Below, piece after piece: positions 1-7,601 of a DNA stretch of 64,000 bases. The position numbers were made by a program, and so were the translations under genes. The stretch spans positions 372,001 through 436,000 of the forward strand of contig CBDFML010000012.1 in the NCBI GenBank assembly GCA_965249645.1, written 5' to 3'. The notes beneath the pieces are model-generated. The model was given only the letters and a program-made list of their open reading frames with translations, was not told the DNA's origin and did no database searches. The stretch's first letter is position 1. Each line of letters begins with the position of its first letter. The stretch comes from CAVOEB01 sp965249645 (GTDB lineage: Bacteria > Pseudomonadota > Alphaproteobacteria > UBA828 > JAPUJA01).

Positions 1-912
1 CGTGCCCGGATGCCCGTGCATGTCCATCTGGGCGCCGCCGACGTGACCGGACGACTTCACCCCCTGGGGGGGCCTACCATCGCGCCGGGGGAAAGCAGGC
101 TGGCGCAGATCGTGCTCGACCGGCCCGTGGGGGCGGCGTGGGGCGACCGGCTGGTGCTGCGCGACACCTCGGCGCAGGCGACGCTCGGCGGCGGCGTGGA
201 CCTCGCCGCCTTCGCGGCGGCGCGCAACCTGACGGGCGAGGAGCTGGAGGCGGTGTGCGCAAGCGCCGACGCCGAGCGGGTGGGCGGTGTGCCGGGGCGG
301 CTGGTTGCCCCCAAAGCGTGGCGCGGCCTGAAGGAAGCGTTGCTCGCCGCACTCGACGCGTGGCACGTAGCGCGGCCCGAAAGCCCCGGCCCGGCGTCCG
401 AGCAATTGCGTGGGGGCCTGGAACGGCGGGTGCCGGCTGCCCTGTTGCGCGCGGCGATCGAAGCGTTGCGCGAAGAGGGAACCATTGCGCCCGGCGGCGC
501 CCGCCTCGTCCGGCCGGGCTTCGTGCCCGCAATGGCGGCCAAGGATGCGGCGTTCTGGGCCGAGGTCGAGACGCGAATGGGCGCGGCGGAAGGCTCACCG
601 CCGGTCGTGCACGAGCTGGCCAAGGCCCTGGACCGGGAGCCCGCGGCGGTCGCGCGGTTGCTGGAGCGGGCGCGCGGACTGGGGCTGGTCGAGCGCGTGG
701 CGGCAAATCGATATCTGCTGCCGGCCGCGCTGGCGCGGTATCGAGAGTTGGCGTGCGAGCTCGCCAGGGACGCCGAGGGCGGGCGCTTCAGCGTTGCGGC
801 CTATCGCGACCGGGCGGGCGTGGGGCGGAACTTCGCGATCGAATTGCTCGAGCATTTCGACGCGACGGGGCTGACGGAGCGCGACGGCGAGGGCCGGCGA
901 ATTCGGTCTTGA
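1..912 (+). CDS. selB: Selenocysteine-specific elongation factor SelB, C-terminal part (5' end outside window)
   Basis: SelB is the EF-Tu-like GTPase that brings Sec-tRNA to UGA codons marked by a SECIS hairpin. The frame is open from base 1, so the GTPase domain lies outside the window. The visible ~300 residues begin in an EF-Tu domain-III-like beta barrel (GDRLVLRD), followed by an alpha-helical and winged-helix region (repeated stretches such as VHELAKALDREPAAVARLLE) that in the family binds the SECIS RNA. The tRNA-Sec gene ~140 bp downstream on the same strand strongly supports the call. The sequence ends at a TGA stop with no sign of damage. Confidence 0.93.
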   Translation, partial: RARMPVHVHLGAADVTGRLHPLGGPTIAPGESRLAQIVLDRPVGAAWGDRLVLRDTSAQATLGGGVDLAAFAAARNLTGEELEAVCASADAERVGGVPGRLVAPKAWRGLKEALLAALDAWHVARPESPGPASEQLRGGLERRVPAALLRAAIEALREEGTIAPGGARLVRPGFVPAMAAKDAAFWAEVETRMGAAEGSPPVVHELAKALDREPAAVARLLERARGLGLVERVAANRYLLPAALARYRELACELARDAEGGRFSVAAYRDRAGVGRNFAIELLEHFDATGLTERDGEGRRIRS

Positions 913-1051
913 CGCGCTCAAGTGCCGCACAAGCTCACGCCGGATAGCCGGCGACCCGCAGATAATAATGATTGGCCGCGTCCGCGGCTGGCGCAGGCTA
1001 AAGAAATCTCGACAATTTCTCCCTGTCGGATTTCGCCTTATTATCGTCCTC

Positions 1052-1148
1052 GGAAGAGACTCGTCTCCGGTGAGGCGCCCGGACTTCAAACCCGGTGTGG
1101 GGCGCGACTCGTGTCCCGGGTGGGTTCGACTCCCACTCTCTTCCGCCA
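1052..1148 (+). tRNA. selC: tRNA-Sec (anticodon TCA)
   Basis: The gene folds as a selenocysteine tRNA: an 8-bp acceptor stem (GGAAGAGA with TCTCTTCC), the diagnostic 6-bp D stem with a 4-nt loop (CGTCTC-CGGT-GAGGCG), the anticodon loop CTTCAAA with TCA at 1086-1088, a long variable arm, a T arm with GGTTCGACTCC, and an encoded GCCA 3' end. One A·C opposition closes the anticodon stem. It lies just downstream of selB, a common selenocysteine-locus arrangement. Confidence 0.96.
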
Positions 1149-1252
1149 CAAGAGACTGGATTCTAGATTCCACGCTCAAGCGCCGTGCAGGCTCACGCCG
1201 GGTTTTATGTTGGGGCCGGCAGCGGCCAAATTAAAGCCAATCGCGGCGGGCG

Positions 1253-1642
1253 TTATCTGTTGCCGCCCTCAGTTTTCCCGCCCGCCTCGACCCAGGCGCG
1301 AAAGCCGCCGGCCATGGTGCAGATCTTCTCCAGCCCCATGTCCTGGGCAGTCTTCGCGCCCAGCGCGGAGCGGCCGCCGCTGGCGCAGTAGAACACGAGC
1401 AGCTTGCCCGAGCTGAACGCCTCGTTGTGGGTGGGCAGCGACGGGTCGATGGCGAACTCGAGCATGCCGCGCGGCGTTGTGACGGCGCCGGGAACGGTGC
1501 CCGTGCGCTCGATCTCGGGGGGCTCGCGCAGGTCGATGAAGAGAACGTCGGCGTTGCCGTGGATCTTTCGGGCTTCGTCGACCTCGATGGTTTCGATCGC
1601 GTCGTTCGCCTCGGCGATCAGGTCCATGGCTGTTTGGGGCAT
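1253..1642 (-). CDS. Rhodanese-like sulfurtransferase
   Basis: This is a single-domain rhodanese of 129 residues. A typical active-site loop, CASGGRS, sits near residue 86, in the CxxGxR(S/A) pattern whose cysteine carries the persulfide, and FIDLREPPE is the usual CDC25/rhodanese motif in the N-terminal half. There is no signal peptide, so it is probably cytosolic. It is the distal gene of a leftward run after radC and map. Rhodaneses move sulfane sulfur and some can carry selenium. The place next to tRNA-Sec invites a selenium role, but nothing in the sequence proves it. Confidence 0.88.
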   Translation of the reverse strand: MPQTAMDLIAEANDAIETIEVDEARKIHGNADVLFIDLREPPEIERTGTVPGAVTTPRGMLEFAIDPSLPTHNEAFSSGKLLVFYCASGGRSALGAKTAQDMGLEKICTMAGGFRAWVEAGGKTEGGNR

Positions 1643-1670
1643 AGGATCTCCTTTCGAGCGGATGGCTGGG

Positions 1671-2357
1671 TCAGATCAGGCCTAGCGTCTTGAACGACGC
1701 ATGACCGTGCCGCGTGACGATGACATGGTCGTGCACGGCGATGCCGAGTCTGCGCCCCGCCTCGACGACCTCCCGGGTCATCTCGACGTCGGCGGCGGAC
1801 GAGGTGGCTTCGCCGCCTGGGTGATTATGCACCATGACGATGGCCGAGTCACCGAGGTCGAGCGCGCGCTTGATGACCTCACGGGGATAGAGCGGCGTGT
1901 GGTTGACGGTGCCGCGCTGCTGGACCTCGTCCGCCATCAGGTTGTTCTGGTTGTCGAGGAAGAGGATGCGGAACTGCTCGGTCTTTTCGCGGCCCATGGC
2001 GGCCCGGCAGTAATCGAGCACCGCGTCCCACGAGCCGATGACGTGGACGCCTATCGCCTCGTCGCGCAACAGGCGGAGCGCACTGGCCTGGGCCAGCTTG
2101 AGCGCCGCGACGGCCGCCTCGCCGACGCCGTCGACCTCGGCAAGGCGCGCGGGCTCGGCGGAAATCACGTCGGCGAAGCTGCCGAACCGCGCGAGCAGCC
2201 GCTTGGCGACGGGCTTCATGTCGGTGCGGGGCTGGGCGAGGAAAAGGAGGAGTTCCAGAAGCTCGTAGTCGGGCAACGCTTCGCCGCCGGCCTCGAGAAA
2301 GCGGGCGCGCAGGCGCTGGCGATGACCGGCGTAATGAGGTTTTTCGCGCACCGCCAC
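1671..2357 (-). CDS. radC: RadC family DNA repair protein (JAB/MPN domain)
   Basis: A 228-residue RadC homologue of normal length. The N-terminal half has a helix-hairpin-helix-like segment (LAEVDGVGEAAVAALKLA, ~70-90). The C-terminal JAB1/MPN metalloprotease-like domain carries the motif HNHPGG around residue 177 followed by S..D, the expected zinc ligands. RadC was linked to repair genetically, but its biochemical role is still unclear. It starts 13 bp after the stop of the upstream map gene and is probably cotranscribed with map. Confidence 0.93.
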   Translation of the reverse strand: MAVREKPHYAGHRQRLRARFLEAGGEALPDYELLELLLFLAQPRTDMKPVAKRLLARFGSFADVISAEPARLAEVDGVGEAAVAALKLAQASALRLLRDEAIGVHVIGSWDAVLDYCRAAMGREKTEQFRILFLDNQNNLMADEVQQRGTVNHTPLYPREVIKRALDLGDSAIVMVHNHPGGEATSSAADVEMTREVVEAGRRLGIAVHDHVIVTRHGHASFKTLGLI

Positions 2358-2370
2358 CGCGAGGCGTCCG

Positions 2371-3198
2371 TCAGGCGAAGGGCGGTTTTGTGTGGCCAGC
2401 GGGCGAGAGGGTGAAGATCTCGTGCCCCGTGGCGGTCACGCCGACGGAATGTTCAAATTGAGCGGAGAGCGAGCGGTCCTTGGTCACCGCAGTCCAGCCG
2501 TCGCTCAGGATCTTCACGTCCAAGCGGCCGAGATTGATCATTGGTTCGACGGTGAAGAACATGCCCTCAAGCAGCTCCTGGCCCTCGCCGGGGCGGCCGA
2601 AATGCAGGATGTTGGGCTCGTCGTGAAATATCCGGCCCAGCCCGTGGCCGCAAAAATCGCGCACCACCGAGCAGCGTGCTATTTCAGCGAAACTCTGGAT
2701 GGCGTGGCCGATATCGCCGACATGGGCGCCGGGGCGGATCTGTTCGATGCCGCGCATCATCGCCTCATAGGTGACGTCGCACAGGCGGCGCGCCTTGATC
2801 GGGATCTTGTCGCCGACGAAGAACATGCGGCTGGTATCGCCATGCCAACCGTCGACGATGACCGTAACATCGATGTTCATGACGTCGCCCTCGACGAGGA
2901 TCTTGTCGGGGTCGGGAATGCCGTGGCAGACGACGTGGTTGATCGAGGTGCAGATCGATTTTGGAAAGCCGCGATAGTTGAGCGGTGCGGGGATCGCGCC
3001 GTGCTCGACGATGAACTCATGGCACAGCCGGTCGAGTTCGCCCGTCGAGACGCCCCGCACCACCCGGGGGGTGATGAAATCGAGGGTTTCCGCGCCCAGG
3101 CGGCCCGCCCTGCGCATGGCCTCGAACTCGTCAGCGCCGTGCAGCTTGACCGAACGGGCGGTCGCGTCGACGGGGGTTGCGCGGTCGAGGTTCTGCAT
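2371..3198 (-). CDS. map: Methionine aminopeptidase, type I
   Basis: MetAP removes the initiator methionine from nascent proteins. The 275-residue protein has the pita-bread fold markers in order: CHGIP (His of the active site), the metal-binding Asp pair around IDVTVIVDGWHGDTS, GHGLGRIFH, and the late Glu in FTVEPMIN. The N-terminal ~20 residues are a short variable extension typical of the group. It lies between sfsA (12 bp upstream) and radC, all leftward, suggesting one operon. Host housekeeping gene, intact. Confidence 0.95.
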   Translation of the reverse strand: MQNLDRATPVDATARSVKLHGADEFEAMRRAGRLGAETLDFITPRVVRGVSTGELDRLCHEFIVEHGAIPAPLNYRGFPKSICTSINHVVCHGIPDPDKILVEGDVMNIDVTVIVDGWHGDTSRMFFVGDKIPIKARRLCDVTYEAMMRGIEQIRPGAHVGDIGHAIQSFAEIARCSVVRDFCGHGLGRIFHDEPNILHFGRPGEGQELLEGMFFTVEPMINLGRLDVKILSDGWTAVTKDRSLSAQFEHSVGVTATGHEIFTLSPAGHTKPPFA

Positions 3199-3209
3199 GG
3201 CGGTCCGGG

Positions 3210-3947
3210 TCAGGGTTCGCGCGCGACGATCGGGATCGCGCGATGGAGGTCTATCGAATCGGTCGTCAGTTTACAACAATAACAAAGCGCTTCAACGCCG
3301 CGCACCCGAGCGTCGGCGAAAGCCGCGGCGTAGGCCGGGTCGATATCGTCCGCAAGATTGAAGGCGGCGCAGTCGGCGCGCTGGACGACGAAGAGGAGCA
3401 CGGCGCGCGCACCTCCCTCGGCCGTGGCGGCGAGTTCGGCCATGTGCTTGGCGCCCCGCTTGGTGACGGCGTCGGGAAATTCGGCGTTTTCGGCGCGCCG
3501 CAGGTGGACGTTCTTGACCTCGACGTAGCAGGGCGGGCGCGCTTCGCCCTCAAGCAGCAGGTCAATGCGCGAATTCGTGCCGTAGCGGACCTCGCGGCGG
3601 AGACCGGCGTAGCCCGCAAGCTCGGGAATGAGGTTCGCGCGCACCGCCTCTGCGGCGACGGGGTTGGCTGCCTGGGTGTTGATCCCGACCAGGCCGTCAT
3701 TGACCCGCATCAGCTCCCAGCGAAACGGCAGCTTGGCGGTTGGGCTGGTCACCGGGGCGAGCCAGGTCTCGGCGCCGGCGGCGTCGAGCCCGGTCATGGC
3801 GCCCGGATTGGCGCAGTGGGCAATGACGCTCTCGCCACTCTCGAGCAGATGGTCGCTCAGGAATCGCTTGTAGCGGCGAACCAGAGTGGCGCGTCGCAGG
3901 GGGAGGGGAAATTTCATGGCGGCCACGCTAGAGCGGCTCCGAAGCAA
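3210..3947 (-). CDS. sfsA: SfsA-family DNA-binding/nuclease-fold protein
   Basis: The 245-residue protein matches SfsA, first described as a sugar-fermentation stimulator. It shows CANPGAMTGL near residue 45, TNSRIDLLLE, and CYVEVKNVHL near 140; the last segment is the D..ExK core of a restriction-endonuclease-like fold. The role in cells is not firmly known. The first ATG of the frame gives MLRSRSSVAAMKFPLPL; the internal ATG ten codons later (MKFPLPL) is a good alternative start. First gene of the leftward sfsA-map-radC-rhodanese run. Confidence 0.9.
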   Translation of the reverse strand: MLRSRSSVAAMKFPLPLRRATLVRRYKRFLSDHLLESGESVIAHCANPGAMTGLDAAGAETWLAPVTSPTAKLPFRWELMRVNDGLVGINTQAANPVAAEAVRANLIPELAGYAGLRREVRYGTNSRIDLLLEGEARPPCYVEVKNVHLRRAENAEFPDAVTKRGAKHMAELAATAEGGARAVLLFVVQRADCAAFNLADDIDPAYAAAFADARVRGVEALCYCCKLTTDSIDLHRAIPIVAREP

Positions 3948-4146
3948 TTGGAACCGCTGTTATTTCGCTCGCGACAGCAAACCTAACGGCCTGCGTCTAC
4001 GCGGGTGCGCCGCATAAGCGGCGGGCCGCGGCCGCGGCCTTTTGTTGGCGACCGACCTCCTAAGCCAACCCCGGCCCCAGTCTATGGGCGCGGGCGCCGG
4101 GATCGGCTAGTATCGTGCGAAAGGACGGATTCAGGGGGAGGAACGC

Positions 4147-4911
4147 GTGGCTGCTGCGCCCATCGTTACGGCCGGCGTCGTGATCATCGGCAACGAGATC
4201 CTGTCGGGACGCACCGCGGATGCCAATCTCACCTTTCTCGGGCGGCGGCTCAACGAGGAGGGAGTGCGGCTGCGCGAGGTGCGCGTGGTGGCCGACGACG
4301 AGGACGCAATCGTCGAGGCGATCAACGCCTTGCGCGCGCGCTTCGACTACGTGTTTACCACCGGGGGCATCGGGCCGACCCACGACGACATCACGGCCGC
4401 GTCGGTGTCGGTTGCGTTCGGCCGGGCGCTGGTGCTCAACGAGGAAGCGGTCGCAAGGATGCGCGAGCATTACAGCGCCGACCAGCTTAACGAGGCGCGT
4501 CTGCGCATGGCCCATACGCCCGAGGGCGCAGCACTGATCGACAACCCGGTGAGCAAGACGCCGGGCTTTCGGGTCGAGAACGTCTATGTCTTCGCGGGCG
4601 TGCCGCGCATCATGCAGGCGATGTTCGAGAACGTGGCCGGCGAATTGGCCGGGGGCACGCCGACGATGGCCCGAACGGTCTCGGTGTTCGTCACGGAGGG
4701 CGAGGTCGCCGCGGGTCTAAGCGCGCTGCAGGAGCGCCATAGCGATCTCGAGATCGGCAGCTACCCCTTCGTGCGCGACCAGAAGTTGGGCACCAGTCTG
4801 GTTATCCGCGGCACCGACGCGGATCGGATCGACAGTGCGGCGGACGCCCTGCTCGGGCTGATCGACGAGCTGGGCGGCGAGGTGATCGAGGACAGCGGCG
4901 CGGCGCGCTGA
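4147..4911 (+). CDS. CinA-like molybdopterin-binding (MoaB/MogA-fold) domain protein
   Basis: The gene starts with GTG at 4147 after a strong GGGGAGGA ribosome site. The 254-residue product equals the N-terminal COG1058 domain of CinA: IIGNEILSGRTADAN near residue 12, FTTGGIGPTHDDITA near 72, and PGF..ENV.VFAGVP near 140. The C-terminal nicotinamide-nucleotide deamidase domain of full CinA is absent, so a role in NMN salvage should not be assumed. It precedes the creatinase gene by 44 bp on the same strand. Confidence 0.88.
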   Translation: MAAAPIVTAGVVIIGNEILSGRTADANLTFLGRRLNEEGVRLREVRVVADDEDAIVEAINALRARFDYVFTTGGIGPTHDDITAASVSVAFGRALVLNEEAVARMREHYSADQLNEARLRMAHTPEGAALIDNPVSKTPGFRVENVYVFAGVPRIMQAMFENVAGELAGGTPTMARTVSVFVTEGEVAAGLSALQERHSDLEIGSYPFVRDQKLGTSLVIRGTDADRIDSAADALLGLIDELGGEVIEDSGAAR

Positions 4912-4955
4912 CGAATGCGCGGCGAATTTGTGAGTCGGGCAAGCGGGAGAACACC

Positions 4956-6170
4956 ATGAGCGATGACATGCTCCATGTCATGAAATGGCACAACGGGGAC
5001 AAGGTCTATTCGCCGTTTTCCGAGGCGGAGATGACCCGGCGCCAGGACGCGATCCGCGGCTGGATGGGAGAGCACGACGTTGACGCGGTGCTGTTCACCT
5101 CGTACCACTGCATCAACTACTACTCGGGTTGGCTGTACTGCTATTTCGGGCGCAAGTTCGGGATGGTCATCGACCAGGACAATGCGACTACGATTTCCGC
5201 CGGGATCGACGGCGGACACGGCTGGCGGCGCAGCTTCGGCGACAACGTGACCTATACCGACTGGCGGCGCGACAACTTCTTCCGCGCCGTCAGCGAGCTG
5301 ACGGCTGGCGCCAAGCGGATCGGGATCGAGTTCGACCACGTCAACCTCGACTACCACCGCCTGCTCGATGAAGCCCTGCCCGGCGTGGAGTTCGTCGACG
5401 CGGGCGGGCCATCGATGTGGATGCGGACGATCAAATCCGACGAAGAGATCACCCTGATCAAGGAGGGGACCAAGACCTGCGACATCGGGGGAGCGGCCTG
5501 CGCCGGGGCGATTGCGGCGGGCGTGCCCGAGCACGAGGTGGCCATCGCGACGACCTCGGCGATGCTGCGCGAGATTGCCAGCAATCACCCGTATGTCGAG
5601 CTGATGGACACCTGGACCTGGTTCCAGTCGGGCATCAACACCGACGGTGCCCACAACCCGGTGACCAACCGGGCCATGGAATCGGGCGATATCCTGAGCC
5701 TCAACGCGTTTCCCATGATTTTCGGCTACTACACGGCGCTTGAACGCACGATGTTCTGCGACTTCGCCTCGGACGAGCATCTGCGCCTGTGGGAGATCAA
5801 TTGCGACGTCCACCGCGCCGGGCTGAAGCTGATCAAGCCGGGCGCGCGCTGCGGCGACATCGCCAAGGAACTGAACGATATCTACCGCTCCCACGACCTG
5901 CTGCAATACCGCTCGTTCGGTTACGGCCATTCGTTCGGGGTGCTGTGCCACTATTACGGTCGCGAGGCGGGGGTCGAGCTGCGCGAGGACGTGGAGACGG
6001 AGCTTGCGCCCGGCATGGTGGTTTCCATGGAGCCCATGATCATGGTGCCCGAGGACAAACCCGGCGCGGGCGGCTACCGCGAGCACGACATCCTGGTGGT
6101 GGGCGAAGACGCCGCCGAGGACATCACGGGCTTCCCATTCGGGCCGGAACACAACATCATCAGGAATTGA
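4956..6170 (+). CDS. Creatinase (creatine amidinohydrolase), M24 family
   Basis: Creatinase splits creatine into sarcosine and urea. The 404-residue product matches known creatinases along its whole length in my recollection of the Pseudomonas enzyme: FTSYHCINYYSGWLY near residue 50, the ISAGIDGG segment, LMDTWTWFQSGINTDGAHNP near 220, GYGHSFGVL.HYYGREAG near 325 and EPMIM near 360. The fold is that of M24 peptidases, but creatinase works without metal. ATG 4956 follows an AGCGGGAG ribosome site. It lies next to tRNA-Leu and, before prophage entry, was close to the GFA and aminotransferase genes at 44.7-46.5 kb. Confidence 0.93.
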   Translation: MSDDMLHVMKWHNGDKVYSPFSEAEMTRRQDAIRGWMGEHDVDAVLFTSYHCINYYSGWLYCYFGRKFGMVIDQDNATTISAGIDGGHGWRRSFGDNVTYTDWRRDNFFRAVSELTAGAKRIGIEFDHVNLDYHRLLDEALPGVEFVDAGGPSMWMRTIKSDEEITLIKEGTKTCDIGGAACAGAIAAGVPEHEVAIATTSAMLREIASNHPYVELMDTWTWFQSGINTDGAHNPVTNRAMESGDILSLNAFPMIFGYYTALERTMFCDFASDEHLRLWEINCDVHRAGLKLIKPGARCGDIAKELNDIYRSHDLLQYRSFGYGHSFGVLCHYYGREAGVELREDVETELAPGMVVSMEPMIMVPEDKPGAGGYREHDILVVGEDAAEDITGFPFGPEHNIIRN

Positions 6171-6182
6171 CCGGCTTGGTTT

Positions 6183-6269
6183 GCCCGCATGGCGGAATTG
6201 GTAGACGCAACGGACTTAAAATCCGTTCCCCCTCGGGGGGTCCTGGTTCGAGTCCAGGTGCGGGCACCA
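6183..6269 (+). tRNA. tRNA-Leu (anticodon TAA), prophage integration site
   Basis: Complete class II tRNA. The acceptor stem is GCCCGCA with TGCGGGC, discriminator A, encoded CCA at 6267-6269. The anticodon loop CTTAAAA puts TAA at 6217-6219, the variable arm is CCCCC-TC-GGGGG, and the T arm contains GGTTCGAGTCC. Its last 57 bp recur at 44550-44606 as a second, incomplete copy, so the prophage used this gene as attB and left it functional. Confidence 0.97.
6213..6269 (+). repeat. attL: 3' end of tRNA-Leu
   Basis: The last 57 bp of the tRNA-Leu gene, from the anticodon stem to CCA, recur in direct orientation at 44550-44606 with two mismatches (6228 C versus T, 6239 G versus A). The final 30 bp are identical. 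The integrase gene begins 27 bp further in, as expected for a phage inserting into the 3' end of a tRNA gene. Confidence 0.93.
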
Positions 6270-6285
6270 AGCATTTTCAATAGGT

Positions 6286-6298
6286 TAGACGCCGTCTA
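6286..6298. promoter_or_regulatory. Perfect 6-1-6 palindrome beside attL
   Basis: TAGACG-C-CGTCTA lies between attL and the integrase gene and overlaps the integrase stop codon. It could be a short 3' hairpin for the int transcript or a protein arm site for recombination; the sequence does not say which. Confidence 0.35.
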
Positions 6299-7411
6299 GC
6301 CGGGGACGGTCTCACTGGTCTCGTCAGTTTCCGACCGTTTTCCGACCAAAGAATCGTCGGAATTGGCGGGCGCGAAGGCGCGTTGCATGGCGTCGCGGGC
6401 CGCGCGGTCGTCGTGGTGCGCGTAGCGTTTGGTCGTGGTGATCGTCGCGTGCCCCAGAATTTCCTGCACCAGATCGAGGGGCGCGCCGTTCTGCACCAGC
6501 CATGAACCGGCGGTGTGGCGCAGGTCGTGGAACCGAAACCGCTCGATCTCGGCGCGCTCGAGGGCGCCCGCGAATGCTTTTTTGATCGAGCGCAGCCGCT
6601 TGCCGCGGCGCGTGAACACTGGGCCGATCGGCGCCTGGTCACCGTCGCCGGCATCGGCCGCCAGGCGTGCGAGCTCGTCGGCGAGGCGCGGCACGAGGGG
6701 CAGGCTCAAGCGCCGTGCGCTGGCGTAGGCGGTCTTGCCGACGTCGATCGTAACCGTGGCGCGCACCAGGTCGACGTCGGCCCAATCGAGCGCCAGGATC
6801 GCCGCCGAGCGGGCGCCGGTGCAGACCGCGAACAGGATCACCGGCTGGATATGGGGCGCAGCGGCGGCGAGCAGGCGCTCGAGCTCGAGCGGGGTCAGCC
6901 AGCGATCGCGCGGCGGCGGTTCCTTGAGGCGGTGGCGGCGCCAGGCGGGGCGGGCGGTGCGCACGTTCCACAGGTCGCCGGCGCGGCGCATGACGGCGCG
7001 CAGCAGGGCGAGTTCGCGGTTGACGGTGCTCGGGCTCACGGCCTGGCGCCGGGCGGCGACGTAGCGGGCGACCCGGTCGTCGTCGATCGCGATCAAGGGC
7101 GTGGCGGCGTCGAGCTCGCTCAGCAGGCGGCGGCCGATGCCTTTCAGGGTGTCGGCCGAGCGCAGATATTGGGCATGCTCAAGCCAATGGCGCGCAAGCG
7201 CGGCGGTCAAGGTGAGGGTGCGGCGGGGGGTGAGGGGGTCAGCGTCGTCCTGGGCCTGGGCGAGCCGGCGGGCGGCTATGGTTTCGGCTTTCTGGCGGTC
7301 GTCTGTCTGAGTGCTTTCTCGAAATCGACGACCATGCACGGTGAAGTCAATTTGCCAGTACGGCGATTTCGGGTCGCGGGTAACGAGGGAGCGGGATCGG
7401 CGGCGGGACAC
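6296..7411 (-). CDS. int: Phage integrase, tyrosine recombinase
   Basis: The 371-residue protein has an N-terminal arm-binding region, a core-binding SAM-like helical domain (~65-160) and a C-terminal catalytic domain. The catalytic set is visible: Arg in CTGARSAAIL (~205), Lys in the following beta turn, HDLRH (~307), His in ILGHATITTTKRY and the nucleophile Tyr in KRYAHHD (~337). It lies right beside attL and reads toward it. Its 5' end overlaps the excisionase frame. Nothing in the catalytic domain looks broken. Confidence 0.95.
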   Translation of the reverse strand: MSRRRSRSLVTRDPKSPYWQIDFTVHGRRFRESTQTDDRQKAETIAARRLAQAQDDADPLTPRRTLTLTAALARHWLEHAQYLRSADTLKGIGRRLLSELDAATPLIAIDDDRVARYVAARRQAVSPSTVNRELALLRAVMRRAGDLWNVRTARPAWRRHRLKEPPPRDRWLTPLELERLLAAAAPHIQPVILFAVCTGARSAAILALDWADVDLVRATVTIDVGKTAYASARRLSLPLVPRLADELARLAADAGDGDQAPIGPVFTRRGKRLRSIKKAFAGALERAEIERFRFHDLRHTAGSWLVQNGAPLDLVQEILGHATITTTKRYAHHDDRAARDAMQRAFAPANSDDSLVGKRSETDETSETVPG

Positions 7412-7598
7412 GTCTGGATTTTCCGTCTGACAAATTTCTCGAGATCAGAAACCCTGAACATACGCCGGCGGCCGACCGGGCAAAGGGAATGTCGCCGCCG
7501 GCGACGAGGCGGCGAAACACCTTATCCCCGACGCCGAGCCGCCGCGCGGCCTGGCGGGCCGTGAGCAGGATCGGCTCGACGTCGGGGCGGGGGGGCAT
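7347..7598 (-). CDS. xis: Excisionase-like winged-helix DNA-binding protein, apparently frameshifted
   Basis: The N-terminal ~45 residues are a MerR/excisionase-type helix-turn-helix (LLTARQAARRLGVGDKVFRR, then GGDIPFAR). In this frame the family-typical end is lost after SAAG. It reappears in the adjacent frame at 7461 and below as RRMFRVSDLEKFVRRK, so a single -1 shift near 7460-7475 would restore a normal excisionase. The slip region (TCGGCCGCCGGC) is not a classical slippery heptamer, so mutation is more likely than programmed shifting. Both frames overlap the start of int. The product would direct excision together with Int; as it stands it is probably truncated or non-functional. Confidence 0.7.
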   Translation of the reverse strand: MPPRPDVEPILLTARQAARRLGVGDKVFRRLVAGGDIPFARSAAGVCSGFLISRNLSDGKSRRVPPPIPLPRYPRPEIAVLAN

Positions 7599-7601
7599 GG
7601 A

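Noticed and set aside
6074..6283. Small minus-strand ORF across tRNA-Leu
   Set aside because: Antisense to the tRNA and creatinase end; a common artefact in GC-rich DNA.
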